In this document: positions 1 to 7,628 of the stretch, one piece after another
Position numbering within the stretch: position 1 is the first letter of the stretch
Layout of the letters: each line of letters starts with the position of its first letter
NCBI GenBank assembly: GCA_934317215.1
Contig: CAKREH010000008.1
Span: 1 to 64,000 of the forward strand
From: an uncultured Roseburia sp.
GTDB lineage: Bacteria; Bacillota; Clostridia; Lachnospirales; Lachnospiraceae
Reading direction: 5' to 3'
Length of the DNA stretch: 64,000 bases
Made by a program: the position numbers and the translations under genes
Notes under the pieces: generated by a model
What the model saw: only the letters and a program-made list of their open reading frames with translations
Told to the model about the DNA's origin: nothing
Databases searched by the model: none

Positions 1-2
1 GT

Positions 3-506
3 CCGATTGCACCGGGAACGAATCCGGCAGCGAGTGATCCTGCGCTCTTTACATCCTTTACGATCCCGGATTATCAGACGAGTGAATTTACCAACCTGCA
101 GCATGATTTCTCTGCGACAGAGAATTTGACGGTAGTGGACCATGTTGGAAACATTTACATAAAACAGATCACGGTGCATGTGACAGATACAACACCAAAA
201 GAGATCACACAGATGGACCTGACAGGTGTTACCCGTTTCATCGACAGTAAATATTATAATAAAACATTTGATGAGGGCGGTCTCGAAGATAATTCTATCT
301 GGAAAGTGAACCCGGAATATAAGGCAGCACTGGAATCTGCATTAAATAATATGAACAACGATACGCCGGCGGAAACCTATGTATTTTCAAAGGAAACGAT
401 CAAACAGATGAAACAATACGTGGAAACTCACGGAATTGGAAACAGCAAAGAACCGGATGCGTTGAACAATTTCTATCATCAGTTCCTTGCGCCGAATAGG
501 AAATAG
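3..506 (+). CDS. C-terminal part of a surface-type protein (5' end outside window)
   Basis: The reading frame is open from the left edge, so this is the last 167 residues of a longer protein; a TTG at 126 is not a credible start because the frame continues upstream without a stop. The first 65 or so residues read like the end of an extracellular beta-sandwich or Ig-like repeat (VTDTTP linker). The last 100 residues are mixed helical and polar. There is no LPXTG sorting signal and no C-terminal membrane segment, so if it is surface-bound the anchor must lie upstream. I do not recognise the family; an extracellular role is an inference from the repeat-like composition. Confidence 0.55.
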   Translation, partial: PIAPGTNPAASDPALFTSFTIPDYQTSEFTNLQHDFSATENLTVVDHVGNIYIKQITVHVTDTTPKEITQMDLTGVTRFIDSKYYNKTFDEGGLEDNSIWKVNPEYKAALESALNNMNNDTPAETYVFSKETIKQMKQYVETHGIGNSKEPDALNNFYHQFLAPNRK

Positions 507-529
507 ATAATAAAACATCAATATTTCCC

Positions 530-558
530 TTTACAATTTCTTTTGCAGAGCGTAAATT
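530..558 (+). promoter_or_regulatory. Probable sigma-A promoter for pepF
   Basis: TTTACA at 530-535 and TAAATT at 553-558 are separated by 17 nt, about 45 nt upstream of pepF. The match to consensus is moderate. Confidence 0.4.
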
Positions 559-606
559 AGAGAGTGCTGGAATCATTTCCCGGCAGTAAAAATATGGAGG
601 TTTACA

Positions 607-2409
607 ATGGCAAAAGAATTATTAAAACGAAGTGAAGTAAAAGAAGAATATACATGGAATTTAAAAGATATGTATGTATCTGATGAGGACTGGAAGAAAG
701 ATTTGGATGAGATTGATAAGATTCTGGATGAGATTGGAAAAATGGAAGGAAAAGTGGCTGCTTCTGCAAAAAATCTGCTTTTTGTATTAGAACGCGCAGC
801 AAAAGCAGAGGAAAAACTTGATTATGATTTTAATTATGCAGAGCGCCTGTTTGACGAAGACCAGAAAAATGCTGCACATCAGGCAATGTCACAGAAAATG
901 TATTCGATGTTTACAAAAGTGTCTAGTCAGACTGCATTTATCGTTCCGGAAATCCTTGCAATGGATGAGAATGTTCTGGAAGGATACTATAAAGAACTTC
1001 CTGAGCTGGAGCTTTACCGTAAACAGATCGAGGAGATCGAGCGTACCAAGGCACATACACTTTCTGCAGAAATGGAGAAACTGGTAGCGATGACAGGGGA
1101 TATGGCAGAGACAGCAGGCCAGGTATATTCCATTATCAACAACGCTGATTTTGTTTTCCCGGAGATCAAGGACGAAGAAGGGGATACGGTAAGACTGTCC
1201 CATGGTAATTTTGTGCCGTTTGAGGAGTCTGCAGACCGCCGTGTGCGCAAGGATGCATTTGAGGGATTTTATGGTGTGTACAAACAGTATGCAAACACAC
1301 TTGCTGCATTATATAATGGTCAGGTAAAACAGCAGGTTTTCTATGCAAATGCAAGACACTACAATTCCACACTGGAAGCCGCAGTGGATGCTAATAATGT
1401 TTCTCCGGCTGTTTATCAGAACCTGATTGATACGATCAATAAAAATATGGATAAAATGCACCGTTATGTACGTCTCCGCAAAAAATGCCTTGGCGTGGAT
1501 GAACTACATATGTATGATGTTTACACACCAATGATCGCAGATGCCGCAAAGAAGATTTCTTTTGAGGAAGCGAAAGAAACTGTGTTAAAGGCATTAGCAC
1601 CACTTGGGGAAGAATACGTCGCAAAGGTAAAAGAGGGATTTGAAAGCCGCTGGATCGATGTTTATGAGAACGAGGGAAAGAGAAGCGGGGCTTATTCTGC
1701 AGGGGCTTATGGTTCACATCCATATGTGCTGTTAAATCATAATGATACCCTTGATAATATGTTTACGCTGGCACATGAGATGGGTCATGCAATGCATTCC
1801 TATTATTCAAATTCTAACCAGCCATACATTTATTCCCAGTATAAGATTTTTGTTGCAGAGGTGGCATCTACCTGTAACGAAGTACTTTTAATGGAGTATC
1901 TGCTGAAAAATACGACTGATAAAAAAGAGCGCGCTTATCTGCTCAACCATTATCTTGACAGCTTCAAAGGAACTGTTTACCGTCAGACTATGTTTGCAGA
2001 ATATGAAATGTTAAGTAACAAGATGGTGGAAGATGGAGAAAGCCTGACAGCAGAGACATTAAATAAATTGTATTATGACTTAAACTGCAAATATTTCGGA
2101 TCGGATATGGTATCAGATCCAGAGATTGCTTATGAATGGGCAAGAATTCCTCATTTTTATTACAATTTCTATGTATATCAGTATGCGACAGGATTTTCCT
2201 CCGCAGTTGCACTGGCACATGGAATCTTAAAAGAGGGAGCACCTGCAGTAGAGCGTTATAAGAAATTTTTATCCGGTGGATGTTCTGCATCTCCGGTAGA
2301 ACTGCTTAAAATTGCAGGCGTGAACCTTGAAACACCAAAGCCGATCCAGGAGGCACTGGATGTGTTTGGGGAAGTGCTTGATGAGATCGAGGCATTGCTT
2401 GCCGAATAA
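607..2409 (+). CDS. pepF: Oligoendopeptidase F (M3B zinc metallopeptidase)
   Basis: Cytoplasmic zinc endopeptidase that trims oligopeptides. The 600-residue length is that of the family. The zinc-binding HEMGH motif lies at about residues 390-394 and the probable third ligand is Glu418 in the EVAST segment. The N-terminal half is helical and acidic, as in PepF. The start is preceded by TGGAGG with a normal spacing. An HPr-like gene follows 65 bp after the stop codon and the pair probably shares a transcript that ends at the hairpin at 2749-2791. Family assignment is secure; the physiological substrate is not. Confidence 0.95.
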   Translation: MAKELLKRSEVKEEYTWNLKDMYVSDEDWKKDLDEIDKILDEIGKMEGKVAASAKNLLFVLERAAKAEEKLDYDFNYAERLFDEDQKNAAHQAMSQKMYSMFTKVSSQTAFIVPEILAMDENVLEGYYKELPELELYRKQIEEIERTKAHTLSAEMEKLVAMTGDMAETAGQVYSIINNADFVFPEIKDEEGDTVRLSHGNFVPFEESADRRVRKDAFEGFYGVYKQYANTLAALYNGQVKQQVFYANARHYNSTLEAAVDANNVSPAVYQNLIDTINKNMDKMHRYVRLRKKCLGVDELHMYDVYTPMIADAAKKISFEEAKETVLKALAPLGEEYVAKVKEGFESRWIDVYENEGKRSGAYSAGAYGSHPYVLLNHNDTLDNMFTLAHEMGHAMHSYYSNSNQPYIYSQYKIFVAEVASTCNEVLLMEYLLKNTTDKKERAYLLNHYLDSFKGTVYRQTMFAEYEMLSNKMVEDGESLTAETLNKLYYDLNCKYFGSDMVSDPEIAYEWARIPHFYYNFYVYQYATGFSSAVALAHGILKEGAPAVERYKKFLSGGCSASPVELLKIAGVNLETPKPIQEALDVFGEVLDEIEALLAE

Positions 2410-2474
2410 TGAATAACCGGTAGAAAATTGTGGAATACTATATCTATACAAGAACAAAACAGGAGGATTTTGTT

Positions 2475-2708
2475 TTGAAACAGGTAGAAGTATTGATCGA
2501 TGCACCGGAAAAAGCAAAGAAGCTGTGCCATATTCTGAGTGGTCATAAGGGAGCGTTTGACCTTGCAAAAGGCAGATATATCGTAGACGGAAAATCCATT
2601 ATTGGAGTCTGTACGATGGATCTGTCGAACCCCCTGACATTGACCATACATGAGGAAGATGACACGGTACTGGAGGAAATCCGCGAGTTTGTAGTAAAAG
2701 CAAGATAA
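2475..2708 (+). CDS. HPr-like protein lacking the phosphorylatable histidine
   Basis: A 77-residue protein started by TTG at 2475, chosen because AGGAGG lies 8 nt upstream; an ATG at 2430 in the same frame has no ribosome site. The fold signature is HPr-like: the DGKSIIG segment near residues 38-44 matches the region around HPr regulatory Ser46, followed by a C-terminal helix. The position that normally carries the catalytic His (GIHARPA context) reads DAPEKAKKL, so there is no active-site His. This makes it more like Crh than a working PTS phosphocarrier. Whether Ser41 is phosphorylated by HPr kinase is unknown. Confidence 0.75.
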   Translation: MKQVEVLIDAPEKAKKLCHILSGHKGAFDLAKGRYIVDGKSIIGVCTMDLSNPLTLTIHEEDDTVLEEIREFVVKAR

Positions 2709-2748
2709 CTCATTTACCGGAAAACGCAGAATTACAAATAACTGAAAG

Positions 2749-2791
2749 AAAAAGACAGTAACAATCGAAATTGGGTTGTTGCTGTCTTTTT
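2749..2791. terminator. Bidirectional intrinsic terminator
   Basis: A 16-nt A-rich arm at 2749-2764 pairs with 2776-2791 with a single G-U pair; T runs flank both sides. It sits between the HPr-like gene and the convergent ferritin-like gene and can serve both. Confidence 0.8.
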
Positions 2792-2817
2792 TATGTTATG
2801 CCTGTAGCAGTTTTCCA

Positions 2818-3252
2818 TTAAAGATAACTGCGTATTTCCTTGGCGAGGCTTTCCTCAAGGTGGATCAGTTCCTTACAAAATCCCTGCGCCTGTGCGTCTG
2901 CTGCTGCATACTGGTTATAATAACGGCAGAGTGATTTGACACCCATGTTACAGCCCTCGGTTAGAAGATCGGCGCACACTGCATCACTTTCCTCGACTGC
3001 TAATTTGGCATTTGTTTTCAGCCAGGACATTCCCTTTGCAAGCGCATTCGGTTCTTTGACCGGATCATCACATTTTTCTAACTGTGCATGGATCTCATTT
3101 CCAAGACGCTCGTGTTTTTCTTTAGATGCCATGATGACATTTTTGAAATCTGCATCTGAAATTTTATCACAGATCTCATCCATGGAATAAACCGCCATTT
3201 TTGTGCCGGCATTACATTCCCGCAATAATTTTACAGTATCTCCGTTTAACAT
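2818..3252 (-). CDS. Ferritin-like helical-bundle protein, unknown function
   Basis: 144 residues, almost wholly helical by composition. The start at 3252 is preceded by AGAGGGA; the longer open frame upstream has no ribosome site and unlikely composition. Two Glu/His-rich helices (KEKHERLGNEIH at mid-protein and HLEESLAKEI near the C-terminus) resemble the ExxH pattern of ferritin-like four-helix bundles, and the protein recalls DUF2383-type proteins. There are no signal peptide and no membrane segment. It is transcribed alone, convergent with the HPr-like gene and divergent from the NAD operon. Function is unknown; metal binding is a guess from the motif. Confidence 0.6.
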   Translation of the reverse strand: MLNGDTVKLLRECNAGTKMAVYSMDEICDKISDADFKNVIMASKEKHERLGNEIHAQLEKCDDPVKEPNALAKGMSWLKTNAKLAVEESDAVCADLLTEGCNMGVKSLCRYYNQYAAADAQAQGFCKELIHLEESLAKEIRSYL

Positions 3253-3415
3253 ATAGAATCCCTCTTTTTCATGATTTTTATATTCGAGATAATAGAATGC
3301 GGAACATGCATTCTGTTTTTTAATATGTCTTGAAACAGAATGAATTATGTATTGTTTCAGAAGAACAAAACATTTTTTTGAAAAATACAAAGCAGAAAAC
3401 TTTACATGAATTTAA

Positions 3416-3435
3416 ACATGTGTCTTGTCATATGT
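3416..3435 (+). promoter_or_regulatory. Candidate NiaR operator upstream of nadA
   Basis: Imperfect inverted repeat ACATGTG-N6-CATATGT (one mismatch) overlapping the -35 element of the nad promoter at 3425-3430. The niaR gene lies in the same operon, so this is the natural place for its operator. Seen: the repeat and its overlap with the promoter. Inferred: that NiaR binds it. Confidence 0.5.
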
Positions 3436-3453
3436 AATGATAAGTGATATACT
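3425..3453 (+). promoter_or_regulatory. Sigma-A promoter of the NAD operon
   Basis: TTGTCA at 3425-3430 and TATACT at 3448-3453 with a 17-nt spacer. Transcription should begin near 3460, which rules out the in-frame ATG at 3444 as the nadA start. Confidence 0.7.
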
Positions 3454-3518
3454 ACGAAAAGTTTCAGCAAAAAACTGAAATGAAAGGGCAAAAAATTGAG
3501 AGAGAGTTAAGAGGGCGT

Positions 3519-4427
3519 ATGATAAGTTTGGAAGAATTAGAGGAGTGGAAAAAGAAAAGAGATGCCGTGATCCTGGCACATTATTATGTAAGACCGGAAG
3601 TACAGGCACTTGCCGATTATATCGGAGATTCTTATTTTCTGAGCAAAAAGGCGACAGAGCTTGCGAACAAGACGATCGTACTCTGTGGCGTGACATTTAT
3701 GGGCGAGAGTGCAAAATTGTTAAATCCGGACAAAACAGTACTGATGCCGGATCTTGCTGCGGACTGCCCGATGGCACATATGGTAACAAAAGAAACCGTA
3801 CAGGACGCGAGAGACCAGTACGATGACCTTGCGGTCGTGTGTTATATCAACTCGACACAGGAGATCAAATCGTGGTCGGATGTCTGTGTAACTTCTGCAA
3901 ATGCGGTAAAGATTGTAAAAAATCTGCCGAATAAACATATTTTATTTATCCCGGACCGGAATCTGGCGCATTTCGTTGCGTCAGCAGTGCCGGAAAAAGA
4001 ATTCATTTACAATGAAGGATTTTGTATTGTACATGAATTTATGCAGGTAGAGGAATTGCTTGATTTAAAGGCAGAGCATCCGGATGCAAAAGTACTGGTT
4101 CACCCGGAATGCAATCATAAAATTATTGAAATCGCAGATTTTATCGGATCGACAAGCGGAATTATCAATTTTGCCGGGGAGAGCAATGATAAAGAATTTA
4201 TCATTGGAACGGAGTGTGGTGTTCTTGCGAAATTAAAAGAGCGCAGACCGGATGCAGCGTTTTATTTTCCGGAAACGACACCGACCTGTGTGAATATGAA
4301 AAAGATTACACCGGAAAAAGTGCTTCATGTGCTAAAAACAGGAGAGAATGAGATCCATGCAAAACCGGAAACGGAAGGCGCTGCAAAACATGCGCTGGCG
4401 AGAATGTTAGAACTTGCCGGAAAATAA
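3519..4427 (+). CDS. nadA: Quinolinate synthase
   Basis: Condenses iminoaspartate with dihydroxyacetone phosphate to quinolinate, using a [4Fe-4S] cluster. The three expected cluster cysteines lie in LCGVTFMGE, HPEC and GTECG. The protein starts with the typical helix leading to VILAHYYV. From ATG 3519 (AGAGGG just upstream) it has 302 residues, the size of the short NadA type; ATG 3480 is a possible alternative, and ATG 3444 lies within the promoter and is excluded. It is first in the nadA-nadB-nadC-niaR operon and supplies the de novo NAD pathway. Confidence 0.95.
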   Translation: MISLEELEEWKKKRDAVILAHYYVRPEVQALADYIGDSYFLSKKATELANKTIVLCGVTFMGESAKLLNPDKTVLMPDLAADCPMAHMVTKETVQDARDQYDDLAVVCYINSTQEIKSWSDVCVTSANAVKIVKNLPNKHILFIPDRNLAHFVASAVPEKEFIYNEGFCIVHEFMQVEELLDLKAEHPDAKVLVHPECNHKIIEIADFIGSTSGIINFAGESNDKEFIIGTECGVLAKLKERRPDAAFYFPETTPTCVNMKKITPEKVLHVLKTGENEIHAKPETEGAAKHALARMLELAGK

Positions 4428-4491
4428 AAGGAACATGTGCCGGGATGGACTTAAAAATATTTCCGATGGCGGCACAGAAATGAGGTCAAAT

Positions 4492-5712
4492 ATGAAAAAT
4501 CTGTATTACGATGTAGTGATTGCGGGATGCGGGGTAGCGGGACTTTATGCGGCTTTAAATCTGCCGGAAGAAAAGAATATTTTAATGCTCTCAAAAGAGG
4601 ATTTAGAGAGCTGTGATTCCATGCTGGCACAGGGCGGAATCTGTGTGCTGCGGGATGAATCCGATTACGACTCGTATTTTGAGGATACCATGCGGGCAGG
4701 ACATTATGAAAACCGGAAGGAGAGCGTTGACATCATGATACGTTCCAGCCGGGATGTGATCAACGAACTGTTGAATTTTGGCGTTCGTTTTGCAAAAAAT
4801 CCGGATGGCAGCCTTGCTTATACCAGGGAGGGGGCACATTCCAGCCCGAGGATCTGTTTTCATGAGGATATTACCGGAAAGGAGATTACAACTACACTGC
4901 TTTCCCATGTGAAAAAAATGTCAAACGTCACGATCCTTACATATACGACCATGACAGACATTTTAGAGAAAGATGGCAGATGCACCGGCATGGTCGCAGA
5001 GACAAAAGAAGGAGAGATTCTGCATATCCATGCAGATGATACCATCATGGCAACCGGAGGAATCGGCGGTCTCTATGAACATTCCACTAACTTCCCGATT
5101 CTGACCGGAGATGCATGCCGGATCGCAAAAGAACACGGTGTGGAACTTGAACATATGGATTATGTGCAGATCCATCCGACCTGCCTTTACAGTAAAAAGC
5201 CTGGAAGGAGTTTTCTGATCTCAGAATCAGCAAGGGGGGAAGGCGCGATCCTTCTAAATCACAAGGGAGAACGTTTTGTCAATGAACTTCTTCCGAGAGA
5301 TGTTGTGACAAAAGCGATACAGGAAGAAATGAAAAAGGAAGGTGTGGAGCATGAATGGATCTCATTTGCACATGTCCCGAAAGAAATTATTTTGAAACAT
5401 TTTCCACACATTTATGAAAAATGCCTTGAAGAAGGGTATGATCTTTTAAAAGAACCGGCGCCTATCGTACCGGCACAGCATTATTTTATGGGCGGTGTCC
5501 ATGTGGACCGGGATTCTGCGACAACGATGCCAAATCTGTATGCAGTCGGGGAGACGAGCTGCAACGGAGTTCACGGAAAGAATCGCCTTGCAAGCAACAG
5601 CCTGTTAGAGAGTCTTGTTTTTGCAAAACGTGCAGCAGTAAAAATACAAAATGAAGAGAAAGGAAATGAAGATCATGAATTTGAATCCAATTACCATGCA
5701 GCTTGTTGCTGA
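4492..5712 (+). CDS. nadB: L-aspartate oxidase
   Basis: FAD enzyme that oxidises L-aspartate to iminoaspartate, the NadA substrate. The Rossmann motif G12xG14xxG17 is at the N-terminus; the substrate loop HPTCLYS, the active-site SESARGEGA segment and the FAD-binding NSLLES segment follow. At 406 residues it lacks the C-terminal helical domain of the long (about 540-residue) enzymes. Start 4492 is chosen because GAGGT lies 5 nt upstream; an in-frame ATG at 4480 overlaps that site. The 3' end overlaps nadC by 38 bp, indicating translational coupling. Confidence 0.95.
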   Translation: MKNLYYDVVIAGCGVAGLYAALNLPEEKNILMLSKEDLESCDSMLAQGGICVLRDESDYDSYFEDTMRAGHYENRKESVDIMIRSSRDVINELLNFGVRFAKNPDGSLAYTREGAHSSPRICFHEDITGKEITTTLLSHVKKMSNVTILTYTTMTDILEKDGRCTGMVAETKEGEILHIHADDTIMATGGIGGLYEHSTNFPILTGDACRIAKEHGVELEHMDYVQIHPTCLYSKKPGRSFLISESARGEGAILLNHKGERFVNELLPRDVVTKAIQEEMKKEGVEHEWISFAHVPKEIILKHFPHIYEKCLEEGYDLLKEPAPIVPAQHYFMGGVHVDRDSATTMPNLYAVGETSCNGVHGKNRLASNSLLESLVFAKRAAVKIQNEEKGNEDHEFESNYHAACC

Positions 5713-6565
5713 CAAATACATCCGTCTTGCCTTAGAGGAGGACATTCACAGTGAGGACGTATCCACCAATGCCGTGATGCCGGAATATAAAGCCGGTGAA
5801 GTGGAACTGATCTGTAAACAGGACGGCGTGATCGCCGGACTTCCGGTATTTGAACGTGTATTTACCATGTTAGATGCGTCCACAAAAGTGGAGTGGGCGA
5901 AAAATCAGGATGGCAGGGAAGTAAAAGACGGTGATGCGGTAAAAAAAGGACAGCTCCTTGCGACGGTAAAAGGTGACGTGCGTGTGCTTTTATCGGGGGA
6001 ACGTACGGCACTTAATTATCTTCAGCGCTTAAGTGGTATTGCAACGTATACGCATGAGGTTGCACAGTTATTAGAGGGCAGCAGTACAACACTGCTGGAT
6101 ACAAGAAAGACAACGCCATGCATGCGTATTTTCGAGAAATATGCTGTGTGCGTGGGTGGCGGACAGAATCATCGTTATAATTTATCAGACGGTGTGCTCT
6201 TAAAAGATAACCACATTGATGCTGCAGGCGGCGTGAAGGAAGCCGTACTTGCAGCAAAAACCTATGCGCCGTTTGTCCGTAAAATAGAGGTGGAAACAGA
6301 AAACCTTGATATGGTCAAAGAAGCTGTCGAAGCCGGAGCAGATATTATCATGCTCGATAACATGACACCGGAACAGATGGCGGAAGCGATCCGGCTGATC
6401 GACGGCAGAGCAAAGACAGAGTGCTCCGGAAATATCACAAAAGAAAATATCAAAACGATTATAGAACTTGGCGTTGACTATGTCTCCAGCGGTGCACTGA
6501 CACATTCGGCACCGATCTTAGATATCAGCCTGAAACATTTGAAAGTAACAGATTCCCTTCAGTAA
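5675..6565 (+). CDS. nadC: Nicotinate-nucleotide pyrophosphorylase (quinolinate phosphoribosyltransferase)
   Basis: Converts quinolinate and PRPP to nicotinate mononucleotide, the last step before the pathway joins nadD (also in this window at 38305). Diagnostic segments: RTALNYLQRLSG, LDTRKTTPCMR, GGGQNHRYNLSDG, KDNHI and the VETEN/EAGADIIMLDN barrel strands. The 296-residue length is standard. Start 5675 has AAAGGAA upstream; ATGs at 5651 and 5666 in the same frame are less well placed. It overlaps the end of nadB and precedes niaR by 63 bp. Confidence 0.96.
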   Translation: MNLNPITMQLVADKYIRLALEEDIHSEDVSTNAVMPEYKAGEVELICKQDGVIAGLPVFERVFTMLDASTKVEWAKNQDGREVKDGDAVKKGQLLATVKGDVRVLLSGERTALNYLQRLSGIATYTHEVAQLLEGSSTTLLDTRKTTPCMRIFEKYAVCVGGGQNHRYNLSDGVLLKDNHIDAAGGVKEAVLAAKTYAPFVRKIEVETENLDMVKEAVEAGADIIMLDNMTPEQMAEAIRLIDGRAKTECSGNITKENIKTIIELGVDYVSSGALTHSAPILDISLKHLKVTDSLQ

Positions 6566-6628
6566 CGCTTGTAAAAAAAGACAGATTCAGCTAAAATAAA
6601 TGCAGAGTCAAAAAGGAGAGGATTGCAA

Positions 6629-7165
6629 ATGGAAAAAGAAATGACCGGAGCAGACAGAAGAAAAGAAATCCTGTCTATGATACGTGATACAGATACACCG
6701 GTATCCGGCACGGCACTTGGAAGAAAAACAGGTGTCAGCAGACAGGTCGTAGTGCAGGATATTGCGCTTCTCCGCACGCAGGGGTATCCGATTATTTCTA
6801 CTGCAAGAGGTTATCTGCTGGATGAACCAAAACAGGCAGTCAGGATATTTAAAGTATGCCATACCAACGAACAGGTGGAGGATGAACTGACTACGATTGT
6901 TGATATAGGGGGATGTTTAGTCAATGTCATGGTCAATCACCGCGTTTATGGAAAATTAGATGCTCCGCTGAATATCAAAAGCAGGCGTGATGTACAGAAT
7001 TTTATGGATGATTTAAAGACAGGAAAATCGACACCACTTCTTAATGTGACGTCCGGATATCATTTTCATAAGATCAGTGCTGAGAGTGAAGAAGTGTTAG
7101 ATGAGATAGAGGAAGCACTCAATAAGAAAGGATATCTTGCGGAATTACTTCCGTATGAACAGTAA
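6629..7165 (+). CDS. niaR: NiaR-type transcriptional repressor of NAD synthesis
   Basis: 178 residues with an N-terminal HTH_11 winged helix (about residues 8-60, SGTALGRKTGVSRQVVVQDI) and a C-terminal 3H domain with histidines in VNHRVYG and YHFHKI. NiaR/YrxA proteins repress NAD-synthesis genes when bound by nicotinic acid. Start ATG 6629 has AGGAGAGG upstream; a TTG two codons earlier is less likely. As the last gene of the nad operon it should autoregulate through the inverted repeat at 3416-3435. Confidence 0.92.
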   Translation: MEKEMTGADRRKEILSMIRDTDTPVSGTALGRKTGVSRQVVVQDIALLRTQGYPIISTARGYLLDEPKQAVRIFKVCHTNEQVEDELTTIVDIGGCLVNVMVNHRVYGKLDAPLNIKSRRDVQNFMDDLKTGKSTPLLNVTSGYHFHKISAESEEVLDEIEEALNKKGYLAELLPYEQ

Positions 7166-7186
7166 GAAAAAAATATTGCCAACCCC

Positions 7187-7214
7187 AAAGATGTTGTCAG
7201 TCGACAACATCTTT
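7187..7214. terminator. Bidirectional terminator between niaR and the XRE gene
   Basis: A perfect 12-bp stem (7187-7198 with 7203-7214), a 4-nt loop and an eight-T run. It ends the nad operon. Its right arm and most of its loop lie inside the last codons of the convergent XRE gene, whose stop is at 7197-7199. Confidence 0.85.
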
Positions 7215-7493
7215 TTTTTGTGAAGAAAAATAATCCACCAATTCATAGACTAATATAGCTTCACGTTCGGAAAGTGTGGAAATATCAATGGTATTATTTT
7301 GTTCTAAACCCAGTAAAAAATCTGTAGAAACATGAAAAAGTAAGGCAAGTTCAATCAGGTAAGTGGTAGATGGAACGGAAATGCCCATTTCCCATGCATT
7401 GACACTGCTGCGCGTGATGTTTAACTTTTTTGCGAGCTCTGTCTGCGTCAGATGGCTTGCTTCCCGTAAACGTTTAATTTTGTCTGCAATCAT
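7197..7493 (-). CDS. XRE-family HTH regulator
   Basis: 98 residues: an N-terminal helix-turn-helix (IKRLREASHLTQTELAKKL, then ITRSSVNAWEMG, about residues 5-58) of the Cro/C1 class, with a short C-terminal tail rich in Glu, Tyr and Lys. Start 7493 is chosen because GGAGGT lies 5 nt upstream; the longer frame would place the ribosome site inside the coding region. It is divergent from the membrane protein at 7629. A GTATAG-N4-CTATAC repeat in the intergenic region is a likely operator. Its targets are unknown. Confidence 0.85.
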   Translation of the reverse strand: MIADKIKRLREASHLTQTELAKKLNITRSSVNAWEMGISVPSTTYLIELALLFHVSTDFLLGLEQNNTIDISTLSEREAILVYELVDYFSSQKKDVVD

Positions 7494-7513
7494 ACATACC
7501 TCCATATGTATGT

Positions 7514-7529
7514 GTATAGTATTCTATAC
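7514..7529. promoter_or_regulatory. Candidate operator (inverted repeat) for the XRE regulator
   Basis: Perfect GTATAG-TATT-CTATAC palindrome just upstream of the XRE start and overlapping its predicted -10 region on the minus strand (TTGATA-N18-TAGAAT). The position suits autorepression; binding is inferred. Confidence 0.45.
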
Positions 7530-7564
7530 AAAATGACATTGCATTATCAAAATGATATTTTAAA

Positions 7565-7593
7565 TTGACACAAATAAAAAACGATGATAATAT
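7565..7593 (+). promoter_or_regulatory. Promoter of the 7629 membrane protein gene
   Basis: TTGACA at 7565-7570 with TAATAT at 7588-7593, spacer 17 nt, about 35 nt before the start codon. Confidence 0.55.
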
Positions 7594-7628
7594 GACAAAA
7601 GACAAGAAATGAATGGAGCAATAAATTT

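Noticed and set aside
126..506. Separate gene starting at TTG 126
   Set aside because: The frame is open from position 3 without a stop; it is the tail of a larger gene.
3444..3518. Longer nadA starting at ATG 3444
   Set aside because: This ATG overlaps the -10 hexamer region of the promoter (TATACT at 3448-3453), so it would not be on the mRNA.
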